Position numbers and translations under genes: made by a program. A stretch of DNA of 64,000 nucleotides from Nannocystis sp. RBIL2 (GTDB lineage: Bacteria > Myxococcota_A > Polyangia > Nannocystales > Nannocystaceae): NCBI RefSeq assembly GCF_026626745.1, contig NZ_JAPNJW010000002.1:3806151-3870150 (forward strand). Direction: 5' to 3'. The notes beneath the pieces are model-generated. The model did no database searches. It was not told the origin of the DNA and was given only the letters and a program-made list of their open reading frames with translations. The stretch's first letter is position 1; each line of letters opens with the position of its first letter. Shown here one piece after another: positions 18,247 through 26,300 of the stretch.

Positions 18247-18753
18247 TTGCGCGACGAGCTCGCCAGGAGCGGGCTCTTGTCCGCGCCCTGCACGACTGAC
18301 GGGATCGTCATCGGCGCGGCGCGCCTGCCTGCCGCCGGGGCCGACGTCATGGTCAACGTCGACCCCGAGCTCGAGGAGCAGCCGGAGCTGGACGCGGGCG
18401 CCCTCCTCGCCGCTGTCCGACGGATCCTGACGATCACGACGGCGCAATGGCGGCAGATCGTCGACACGATCGCCGAGGACATCGAGGAGGCGGTCGGCGG
18501 CGAGGAGGTGATCGAGACCACCGACCTGCGCGACGATCTGGCTGTGCGCTCCGTGGTCGTCCTCCCCGACGCCGTCCTGCTGTCCTTCGCCGCGCCGAAG
18601 CAGTTCCCCGACAGCTGGATCCGGGCGCAGCTCGGCGACGATTTCGAAGTCGTCGAAGTCATCGTCGACGAGAAAGACGACGGCATCGAGACGGTCCAGT
18701 TCGAGTCCGCCGACGACCTCCTCGATCATCTGAGCTCGAGCGACGAAAGCTGA
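18247..18753 (+). CDS. Hypothetical acidic protein
   Basis: 168 residues, family not recognised. Soluble and acidic, with an alternating strand/helix pattern; the C-terminal half (SVVVLPDAVLLSFAAPKQFPDSWIRAQL, given here by its ends at about 100-127) looks like a compact alpha/beta fold, and the tail is Asp/Ser-rich. No signal peptide or membrane helix. The start is uncertain: no ATG is in frame; TTG 18247 is the first common start, but coding-like sequence (LQPIDQL) extends upstream to the stop at 18211, so an ATT or CTG start around 18214-18230 is possible. No good ribosome site. It is convergent with the phosphotransferase gene, with only 15 bases between stops. Confidence 0.65.
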   Translation: MRDELARSGLLSAPCTTDGIVIGAARLPAAGADVMVNVDPELEEQPELDAGALLAAVRRILTITTAQWRQIVDTIAEDIEEAVGGEEVIETTDLRDDLAVRSVVVLPDAVLLSFAAPKQFPDSWIRAQLGDDFEVVEVIVDEKDDGIETVQFESADDLLDHLSSSDES

Positions 18754-18768
18754 GCGCGTCGCTCGTTT

Positions 18769-19964
18769 TCAACGAAACGCAGGATAGAGCGGCAGCGGCA
18801 GCGCCTCGGGCCAGCGCCGCTGCAGCGCTTCCAGCAGCGCCTCGGCGGTGCCGCGCAGGGCGGGCAGGCGCTCGGAGGTAGCGGCGGCGACGAAGGCCTC
18901 CAGGCGCGCCAGGATGCGCGACCGCGTCGAGGCGATGCCCCACGGGGCGTCCTCCGCGATCGCCCGCTCGAGCAGCCACCCCAGCGACACGATCAGCCAG
19001 TAGCCGCCCATCGCCGCCAGCGCGGACTCGAAGCTCCGGTCGTCGTGCGCCGCCGGACAGCCGCGCGCCAGCTCGGCGCGATAGGTGCGCTCCACGCGGC
19101 TCAGCACCGCCTCGGGCAAGCGGTTGGCGCACCAGCAGGTCGGGAACTGCAGCCGCGCGTGGGCTCCGTCGCGCAGGGCGTGGCCGAAGCACCCGAATTC
19201 GAAGTCGATCAGGCGCAGGCGACCGCCGCCGTAAAAGACATTGTCGGGACAGGGGTCGCCGTGGATGTAGGCGAGAAAGGGCCCGGGGTGCGCGATTGCC
19301 TCGCAGATCGTCGCCACGTCGTCGGCGACGCCCGCGGCGGCCGGCGACCCGAGCCGCTCGAGCTGACCGCTTACACGATCGGCCTGCTCGCGCAGCTCGT
19401 TCGCCTGCCGGAGGCACGTCGCAGCGACGCCCGCGGACTTCGGGTCGACCGCCCGCGCGATCGCCTCGAAGCGAGCCTCGTGGCCGATCGTATCGGCATG
19501 CATCGCGCCGAGGCGGCCCGCGAGGGCCAGGAGCCCTGCTCGGCCCCGGCCGCGTCGCCTTCGAGCAGCGGCTCGACCAGGCTGTGATGCTCTCCGAGAT
19601 CCTCGAGGACGATGAGGCCGCGGGCCCGGTCGCCGCCGTAAAAGCGCGGGCCGTGCGGCGATTCCCCGGCGACCTCGCCGAGGAATTCGGCGCCGGCCCA
19701 GTCGCCGAAGAACCGCCGGACATCCCACGAGTCGACCGCGTCCGGGTCGTAGGCGTCCGCCACGACCTGCTTGACGATCACGCGGGTCGGGCCGTCGGCA
19801 CCGGCGACCGTGCAGCGCAGGAGCAGGTTGCGGCGCCCCTCCTCGCTCACGCGTTCGGCCGCGGTCACCCGCACCGGAGCCTCCAGGCCGGCCGAGAGCA
19901 GGGCCTCGACCGCTGCGCGCTGCCCCGTGAACGGATCTGCGTGGTCCGGGTCGGCAACGCTCAC
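18769..19964 (-). pseudogene. APH-family phosphotransferase, single-base frameshift
   Basis: Two overlapping minus-strand frames together make one aminoglycoside/choline-kinase-like phosphotransferase. The N-terminal part (VSVADPDHADPFTGQ through VIVKQVV, with the nucleotide-binding Lys, and GLIVLEDLG) runs from GTG 19962-19964 to about 19540. The C-terminal part (GAMHADTIGHE, the catalytic YIHGDPCPDNVF and LIDFEFGCFGHALRD) continues in another frame to 18769. Adding one G to the GGG run at 19534-19536 (CCC on the plus strand) restores a 399-codon gene with a natural junction, EQGLLALAGRLG. All catalytic residues are otherwise present. This is either a fresh mutation or a homopolymer error. 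The substrate is unknown. Confidence 0.82.
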
Positions 19965-20382
19965 GCGAGTTTTTTTAGCATGGCGACGATCCCGAGGTGC
20001 CCCCGCGAGCACTCCCGAGCACAGTCCACACCCGCCGTCCTCTGCGCAGAAACTGCGCCAGCGCATCGACCTGCGCGCCACCTCCTCTTCACGGCGAGCC
20101 GTCCTCGCCGCAGAAGCTGCGCAGCACCTCCGCCGAGCCGCCGTGGCGTGGGCGGGCGCCCGCCCACGCCCGCCCACACGGCCCTGCGAATTTTTCTTGT
20201 GACCCCCGTGCCTCGAGCCGTGTGTATAGGTCAGCCCCTCCGCGGCGGGTCGAACACGGCCTCGGGTCTCGGGGCGAGCGTTGCCACACGACCCAGCCTC
20301 GCCTCGACCTCGATTTTTCGTGTGACCCCGACGACCCGGCCCGTGTGAGTACGGCAGACCCTTCGACGACTGACTTCAGCTC
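19965..20382. other. Intergenic region with duplicated element
   Basis: About 420 bases between divergent genes. It holds two copies of a promoter-like module (listed as a repeat) and two short related inverted elements with TCTGCGCAG and GCAGAAGCTGCGCAG around 20040-20125. No coding frame looks real. The region should drive the phosphotransferase to the left and the small lipoprotein to the right. Confidence 0.45.
20191..20356 (+). repeat. Two copies of a 40-base promoter-like module
   Basis: Copies start at 20191 and 20314 (offset 123). Both read TTTTTC, one base, TGTGACCCC, then 11 variable bases, then CCGTGTG and a T/A/G-rich run. The conserved ends with a variable but equal-length middle are what a duplicated promoter (two recognition boxes with a fixed spacer) would look like. 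The downstream copy ends about 27 bases before the ATG of the 20383 gene. A related TTTTTCGTG stretch lies at 41203-41213. Which sigma factor would read it is unknown. Confidence 0.5.
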
Positions 20383-20793
20383 ATGACACGCGTCCTCGTA
20401 TCCCTTTTCACCGCTGTCCTCCTCTCGACCTCCGCCTGCGCCACGACCGTCCAGGCGCCCACCCACGCGCCCGCGCTCGGCTCCGACGCCAAGATCGTGG
20501 CCAAGAAGAACAAGACCGGCACCTACGCCGTGACGCTCGACGTCACCAACCTGGCGCCGCCGTCCCGCCTCGACACCGAGGCCACATCCTTCGTCGTATG
20601 GCTCGTGACCGGCGATCTGCCGGCCGTGCGGGCCGGCGCCCTGGCCTACGACGAGGGCGACCGCCGCGGTCAGCTCGAGGCGAGCTCGCCCAGCTCCGCG
20701 TTCAAGGTGCTGATCACCCTCGAGAAAGATCCGGCCCCGGCGAGCCCCAGCGGCAAGGGGATCTTCAGCGCCGACGTGGTGGCGCGCAAGTGA
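20383..20793 (+). CDS. Small hypothetical lipoprotein
   Basis: 136 residues. Signal peptide with lipobox (LLSTSACATT; Cys at about 19). The mature part is a single small domain rich in beta strands (GTYAVTLDVTNLAPP, FVVWLVTG, FKVLITLEKD), with the look of an immunoglobulin- or FixG-like sandwich. I do not recognise a family. The ATG at 20383 starts right at the signal peptide. It is transcribed away from the phosphotransferase gene, behind the duplicated promoter-like module. Confidence 0.82.
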   Translation: MTRVLVSLFTAVLLSTSACATTVQAPTHAPALGSDAKIVAKKNKTGTYAVTLDVTNLAPPSRLDTEATSFVVWLVTGDLPAVRAGALAYDEGDRRGQLEASSPSSAFKVLITLEKDPAPASPSGKGIFSADVVARK

Positions 20794-21139
20794 GTCCATG
20801 TTTCTTCGAATATGAGGCCGGCCCCGACCGGCCCATCTGCTGACACTCTCTTTTGAATAGAGAGTCTATTGAAAGATCGCCCGCCGCGCCCGCGAGGACG
20901 CGCGGGCAGCCGCGCCCTCGCGTCCGGCCGCGACGCGCCGCTGCCGACAATGGACAGAAGACATGAGACACCAATATTCACAGCGCCGCGCGCCCCTGTC
21001 GCCGCTCGCCAATCACGCCACCCGCGCAAGCAGGGCCGGCGATCGACGCGAACCACGATGACCCCATGAAGCCATCCTGCGGGGCGCACCTCGTGAGCCC
21101 GCGCCCTCTCACGACCGATTCGAATGCGGAGACCCCAGC
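20794..21139. other. Intergenic region with AT-rich hairpin
   Basis: About 350 bases. ACTCTCT (20845-20851) pairs with AGAGAGT (20859-20865) across a 7-base AT-rich loop, an unusually AT-rich spot here. It could end transcription from the lipoprotein gene or mark the promoter of the ECF cluster. A possible eroded pair of 14-bp units (GACAAT then GACATG, 14 apart) lies at about 20949-20976. Confidence 0.35.
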
Positions 21140-21454
21140 ATGTCGCTGCACCTCACGCCGCTGCCCTCCGGCGCCGCGGCCGGCCCCACGCGGGCGCTTG
21201 ACCTCGACCCCGCGTCGGGGCCCGGAGCCCATGTCTGCCGCGACGTCGGCCTCCCGGCGCCCGTGCGAGAGCTCGCGCGCCACGGCCGATTTGCCGCCCC
21301 TCGCCGTCCGGGCGCCGCGCTCGCCGTCGACGCGAACGACCCCGTCCCGGGTCACCCCGTGGCGCCCGGCGCCGCCGCTGCGGACCCCTGCGACGCGCTG
21401 CACGAGACTCACGAGGCGCCGCGCGGCCGCCGCGAAGGCTGGTGGAGCGCTTGA
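21140..21454 (+). CDS. Possible small protein ahead of ECF sigma factor
   Basis: 104 residues, no recognised family. The frame has very high GC at third codon positions, as in real genes here, and its TGA ends one base before the ATG of the sigma factor, which fits an operon. The product is Ala/Pro/Arg-rich, with no membrane helix and no strong fold signal, so it could also be untranslated leader that happens to be open. No clear ribosome site precedes ATG 21140. Confidence 0.4.
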   Translation: MSLHLTPLPSGAAAGPTRALDLDPASGPGAHVCRDVGLPAPVRELARHGRFAAPRRPGAALAVDANDPVPGHPVAPGAAAADPCDALHETHEAPRGRREGWWSA

Positions 21455-21455
21455 C

Positions 21456-22085
21456 ATGCCGCGCTCGCAGGGCGAAATCGGGGCCGCCGACGGACCCCAG
21501 GGCGAATTCATGACGATCGAGCCCGACGACGCCTCGCTGGTGCGAGCGGCGGCCCAGCGCGGCCTCCCCGGTCAGCTCGCGTTCGAGACCCTCGTCGATC
21601 GCCATCAGCAGTGGCTGGTCCGCCTGCTGGCGCACCTGCTCGGCAACCAGAGCGACGCCGAGGACGTGGCCCAGGACGCGTTCGTCCGCGCCTTCCTGGC
21701 GATCGAGCAGTGCGGCGACGGGACCCGCTTCCGCGGCTGGCTCCGCGTGATCGCCCGCCGCCTGGCCTTCAACCACCGCCGCGACTCGCGGGCGCGGGCC
21801 CGCTACGAGGAAGAGAGCGGCCTGCCGATGACGCTCAGCGGCGAGTCGATGACCGGCCAGCTCGGCGAGCGCGACCTGCTCAAGCGGGTCCTCGGCGAGC
21901 TGGCCTACCCCTACCGCGAGATCATGGTGCTGCGCTTCGTCGAGGAGCTCCCGCTCAAGGAGATCGCCGAGGTGCTCGAGATCGGCGAGTCGGCGGCGAA
22001 GATGCGGCTCACGCGGGCGCGGACCGAATTTCAGCGCGAGTACGCGAAGCGAGGAGGTCGACGTGGCGACACCGGACTTGCTTGA
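21456..22085 (+). CDS. ECF-type RNA polymerase sigma factor
   Basis: 209 residues. Sigma region 2 is clear (LVDRHQQWLVRLLAHLLG, then DAEDVAQDAFVRAF and FRGWLRVIARRLAFNHRR), and region 4 has the helix-turn-helix (YREIMVLRFVEELPLKEIAEVL, by its parts at about 160-180, with AAKMRLTRARTEF). It should direct RNA polymerase to a small regulon, commonly including its own operon. Start: ATG 21456 has GGTGGAG upstream; ATG 21510 (MTIEPDD) is also possible and would remove 18 residues. The 3' end overlaps the next gene by 23 bases. No zinc-finger anti-sigma factor is adjacent; the next small acidic protein may take that role. Confidence 0.9.
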   Translation: MPRSQGEIGAADGPQGEFMTIEPDDASLVRAAAQRGLPGQLAFETLVDRHQQWLVRLLAHLLGNQSDAEDVAQDAFVRAFLAIEQCGDGTRFRGWLRVIARRLAFNHRRDSRARARYEEESGLPMTLSGESMTGQLGERDLLKRVLGELAYPYREIMVLRFVEELPLKEIAEVLEIGESAAKMRLTRARTEFQREYAKRGGRRGDTGLA

Positions 22086-22320
22086 GTCGGACTGGATCCA
22101 CGGCGTCTTCGAGGTGCTGCGCGAGGAGCTCGTGTCGCTCGCGGCCGACTTCGGCGACCGCGTCAAACACGAGATCGATCAGGTCGCGGCGGTCGAGGCG
22201 GTGCGGCCGCCCAGCGCGGTCGCCCTGCTCGCGTCGGTCGCGGTCGAGACGGGCAACATCGCCGGCTCGCTGCTGACCGCCAGGACCACCGACGATTCAC
22301 ACGACGAGGAGGACGAGTGA
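22063..22320 (+). CDS. Small acidic protein between sigma factor and MscS channel
   Basis: 85 residues, family unknown. An amphipathic N-terminal helix (WIHGVFEVLREELVSLAADFGDRV at about 11-34), then a hydrophobic Ala/Val stretch (AVALLASVAVETGNIAGSLL) too weak for a sure membrane helix, and a very acidic end (DDSHDEEDE). GTG 22063 has the ribosome site GAGGAGG. It overlaps both neighbours, the sigma factor by 23 bases and the channel gene by one base, so all three are translationally linked. By position it could be a regulator of the sigma factor or a channel partner; this is inference. Confidence 0.7.
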   Translation: MATPDLLESDWIHGVFEVLREELVSLAADFGDRVKHEIDQVAAVEAVRPPSAVALLASVAVETGNIAGSLLTARTTDDSHDEEDE

Positions 22321-23162
22321 TGTTCAATGATCTTGCTCAAGAGGTCAGCAGGCTGTTGCCGACGGCCGCGCTGTTTGTCGCAGTCGTGATCGGCGGACTC
22401 GTCGCCTCGGCGATCGCCAGCCGCATGGCGCGCTGGGCCATCGAGAAGTCCGGGCTCGACGCCCTGGCCGAGCGCGCCGGCGCGGCCCGGCTGCTCTACG
22501 CGATCGGGGTCCGCAAGGGCGTGGCCCACCTCGTCGGCGGGCTCGTGTGGGCCGCCGGCCTGCTCGCCACCGGCGCCGCCGCGGCCGACATCCTCGGCCT
22601 CGAGGCGCTGTCCGCCGGCGCCGCCGCGCTGATCGCCTTCTTGCCGCGCCTGGCCGCCGCCGGCCTGGTGCTGTGCGTCGGCGCCGGCGTGGCGGGGGTG
22701 GTCCGGCGCGCCGCGATCGGCTTCGGCCAGCGCCGCGGCGACGTCGACCGCCCCGAGCTGCTCGGCAACCTCGCCTACTACGGCGTGATGACGGTGGCGG
22801 TGATCGTCGCCGGCGATCAGGCCGGCCTCGAGACCTCGCTGATCGAGACCCTGCTGATCGTCCTCGCCGCGATCACTGCCGCCGCGATCGCCCTGGCGTT
22901 CGCGCTCGGCTCGCGCCATTCGTTCCACAACCTCGTCGCCGGCCACTTCCTCAGCCGATTGGCCCGCCCCGGCGACACCCTCCGCGTCGGCGACGTCGAG
23001 GGCGTGGTCATCCGCTACTTCGGCGTGTGCGTGGTCCTCAAGACCGCCGAGGGCGAGGTCGCGGTGCCCTGCAAGGTGCTCCTCGATCACAACATCGGCC
23101 TGTCGCGCCTCGGCGCCAAGGCCCGCGCCGACCTCGACAGCCGACCTCCCGACGAGGTCTGA
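22320..23162 (+). CDS. MscS-like small-conductance mechanosensitive channel
   Basis: 280 residues. Four or five membrane helices (about 12-32, 60-85, 92-117, 138-160, 170-195) followed by an MscS beta domain: SRHSFHNLVAGHFL, then RPGDTLRVGDVEGVV and VPCKVLLDHNIG. The pore-lining helix is Ala-rich as in the family. The cytoplasmic C-terminus is short. Such channels release solutes on hypo-osmotic shock; the link to an ECF sigma factor suggests a membrane-tension or envelope-stress response. The ATG at 22320 shares its A with the preceding TGA, with GAGGAGGACGAG as ribosome site; GTG 22317 is an alternative. Confidence 0.87.
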   Translation: MFNDLAQEVSRLLPTAALFVAVVIGGLVASAIASRMARWAIEKSGLDALAERAGAARLLYAIGVRKGVAHLVGGLVWAAGLLATGAAAADILGLEALSAGAAALIAFLPRLAAAGLVLCVGAGVAGVVRRAAIGFGQRRGDVDRPELLGNLAYYGVMTVAVIVAGDQAGLETSLIETLLIVLAAITAAAIALAFALGSRHSFHNLVAGHFLSRLARPGDTLRVGDVEGVVIRYFGVCVVLKTAEGEVAVPCKVLLDHNIGLSRLGAKARADLDSRPPDEV

Positions 23163-23380
23163 ATCGCCCGCAGCGCCGCGCGGCGGCGCTGCCCGAGAGT
23201 GATAGCCGACCGCAGCGGACAGGCGCCGCTGCCCGGACGAGTGACACCGCAGCGATCGTCGTGACGCGCCCGTCAGGCGCGGCACCGCGGCCTCGTCTGC
23301 CCACGACCGGCCAATGTGCCAGTGCGTTCGCGGCGCCGCTGACGCTGCGATCAGGTCCCAACCCTGGATGGAGTAGTGCG

Positions 23381-26300
23381 ATGCCCTCTGAGAACCAACA
23401 GCGAGGCTGGCATACTGGCGACGTGTCGGGCTCCGAGACACGGGCGGCGAGCGCCAGGGCGGCCGCGACCACCGTCGAACAGAGCGGGGCGGGCCCGGGT
23501 GCGCCGCCGCCCGCGTCGAACCCGGAGGCCACCCTCGAGGCGACGTACGACGACCTGGCCCGGCACACCCCGGAGGAGCGCTCGCCCGTCGCCGAGGCCG
23601 ACGCGCCCGGCGATCGACTCGGGCGCTACCGCCTGCTGCGCGTGCTCGGCCAGGGCGGCATGGGCGTCGTCTACGTCGCCTACGACGAGCAGCTCGACCG
23701 CCGCGTCGCCATCAAGCGCGTCCGCACCGACTCGCGAGGCAGCAGCGCGCACGGGCGGATCCTCCACGAGGCCAAAGCGCTGGCCCAACTGTCGCACCCC
23801 AACGTGGTCCAGATCTTCGAGGTCAGCGCCTCGGCCGGGCGGATCTTCATCGCCATGGAGTACGTCGCGGGCCGCACCCTGCGCGCGTGGACGACCCGCT
23901 GGCGCGCCGCCGGCGGATCGCAACGAGAACTCTTGGACATGTTTGTTCAGGCAGGTCGTGGCCTGGCCGCCGCGCACGCGCAGGGGCTCGTCCACCGCGA
24001 CTTCAAGCCCGAGAACGTGCTCGTCGGCGACGACGGCCGGGCGCGCGTGGTCGACTTCGGCCTGGTCACCTGGGGCGACGAGGGCGACGAGCCCGCGCCC
24101 GCGCCCGCCGCCGACGAGCGCGGCCCGCAGCTGCGACTGACCGCCGCCGGCGTGCTCCTCGGGACGCCCGCGTACATGTCGCCCGAGCAATTCGCCGACC
24201 GCCTCGCCGACCCGCGCTCCGACCAGTTCAGCTTCTGCGCCGCGCTCTACGAGGCGCTGTGCGGCGCGCGGGCGTTCGCCGGCGAGACCGTCGCCGAGCT
24301 GCACCGGGCGGTCCTCGCCGGCGACCTGCGCGAGCCGGGCGAGCGCGTGCCGCCGTGGCTGGCCGCGGTGCTGCGGCGCGGCCTGTCGCGGCGGCCGGAG
24401 GACCGCTTCCCGTCGATGAGCGAGCTGCTCGACCGCCTCGCCAGCGACCCGCTCGCCGCGCGCCGTCAGCGGCTCCGCGTCGCCGGGCTCGCCCTCGCCA
24501 GCGCCCTCGCGTCAATGCTGTTCGTGCTGCTGGCCGTCGAGCTGCGCGAGCAGTGGCTGCGGGCCCAGGTCGAGCGGGCCGCCGAACGCTCCCTGGCCGC
24601 CACCGAGGCGCGCATCGCCGAGGCGCGCGCGGCCGGCGAGCCGGGCGCGGGGGCGCGGGCGTTCGAGGCGTTCGTCGCCGACCCGCGCCACGACGGCACC
24701 CCGGCGCTCGCGCGCGCGTGGCTGCACGAGGCGGCGCGCCGGCGCGACGACGGCGACAGCGACGCCGCGCGCACCGCCTTCGCCTCGGCCTACGTGCGCG
24801 CCGCGGCGCCCGACCAGCAGCTCTTGGCCCTGGTCGGCCTGGCCCAGCTGTTCCGCGCCCGGCTCGAGTGGGACGCGCTCGCCAGCCTGTTCCGCCAGCT
24901 CGACCACGAGCACCCCGGCGCCGCGCCGGAGCTGGCGGAGCTGCGGCGCGACGTCGCCTTCGGCCAGCGCGACTTCGCGGCCGCCCGCGCCGAGCTGGCC
25001 CGCGGCGGCCCTGCCAGCGTGCGCGCCCTCGCCGAGGCGCTGGTCGGCGCCAGCGCGACCGGCTACCGCGACGTCGAGCGCGTCCACGTCGAGGCCGACC
25101 GCGTGGTGGTGCTGCCCCTTCACGACGACCCGCGCGCGGTCCACATCGCCGCCCGCGCCCCCGGCCTGCCGCCGCTGCGCGCCTTGCCGGCCGCCGCCGG
25201 GACCCGGACGCTGCAGGTCGCCCCGGGCGAGCCGCTGTTCGCGGTGGGCCGCGGCTACGAGAGCGGCCTGCCGGTCACCCTCTACCGCGCCGACCCGGAC
25301 GCCCTCACGCCCCTGCTCACCTGGGACGAGGAGGTCCCGACCGCCATGGCCGCCGCCGACCTCGACGGCGACGGCGTGCGCGAGCTGTACGTCGGCACCA
25401 GCGCCGGCCGCGAGCTGATCTCGCTGACCCCGCGGGAGGGCGGCCAGTGGGAGCGCCGCGTCGTCTACTCCGAGACCGACACGCTCGAGTCGAGCCCCAG
25501 CGGGCTCGCGCCGGTCGACCTCGACGGCGACGGCACCCTCGAGCTCGCCGCCAGCTTCACCGGCTGGCGCGCCTACGACGTCCGCCTGCTCCGGCTCGAC
25601 CCGGCGACGCGGACCCTGCGGACCGTCGCCCGCGACAAGCTCGGCATGGTCCTCGGCCTCACGCCGCTGCGCGGGCCCGGCGGCGCGCCTTTGCTGGTCG
25701 CCCACAACATGCACGTCGACGCCAGCTCGCTGGTGTTCCCGCCCGACCGGCCCCACGGCGACCCCGCGGGCCTCTACGTCTACGCGCAGGCCGGCGATCG
25801 CCTGGTCCGGCGCGACCGGCTCGCGCACCCGCTGCCGCCCGGCGCGGTCCGCTTCGACTCGTGGCCGCCCAAGGTCGGCGACGCCAACGGCGACGGCCGC
25901 GACGACATCGCCCTCGAGTTCGCGCGAGGCGGCCGCACGCACACCCTGTTGCATCTGCAAGAGGACGACGGCCGCTTCACCCCGGTGCTGCTCGGCGAGC
26001 TGCAGGTCCTCGGATTCGCGCAGCTCGACGACGACGCCGCCGACGAGCTGCTCGCCAACGTCCCCGAGCCCGATGGCGGCACCCGCCTATGGGTCGTCGG
26101 CGCCGGCGAGGAGGCGCTCGCGCCGGTCCCGACCCCGCCGGCCCCGACGGCGGCGCCGGGGCTCGACGACCCGGCCTGGAACCGCACGTGGCGCCACGCC
26201 CAGACGCTGCAGAGCCTCGGCCTGCTCGACGACGCCGCCCGCGAGTTCGCCGACCTCGGCCGCCGCGCCTCGCGGCCGACCTCGCGCGCCACCGCCTACT

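Noticed and set aside
23938..23951. GGACATGTTTGTT inside the FG-GAP kinase
   Set aside because: Single unit that encodes an expected LLDMFVQAGRG kinase segment.
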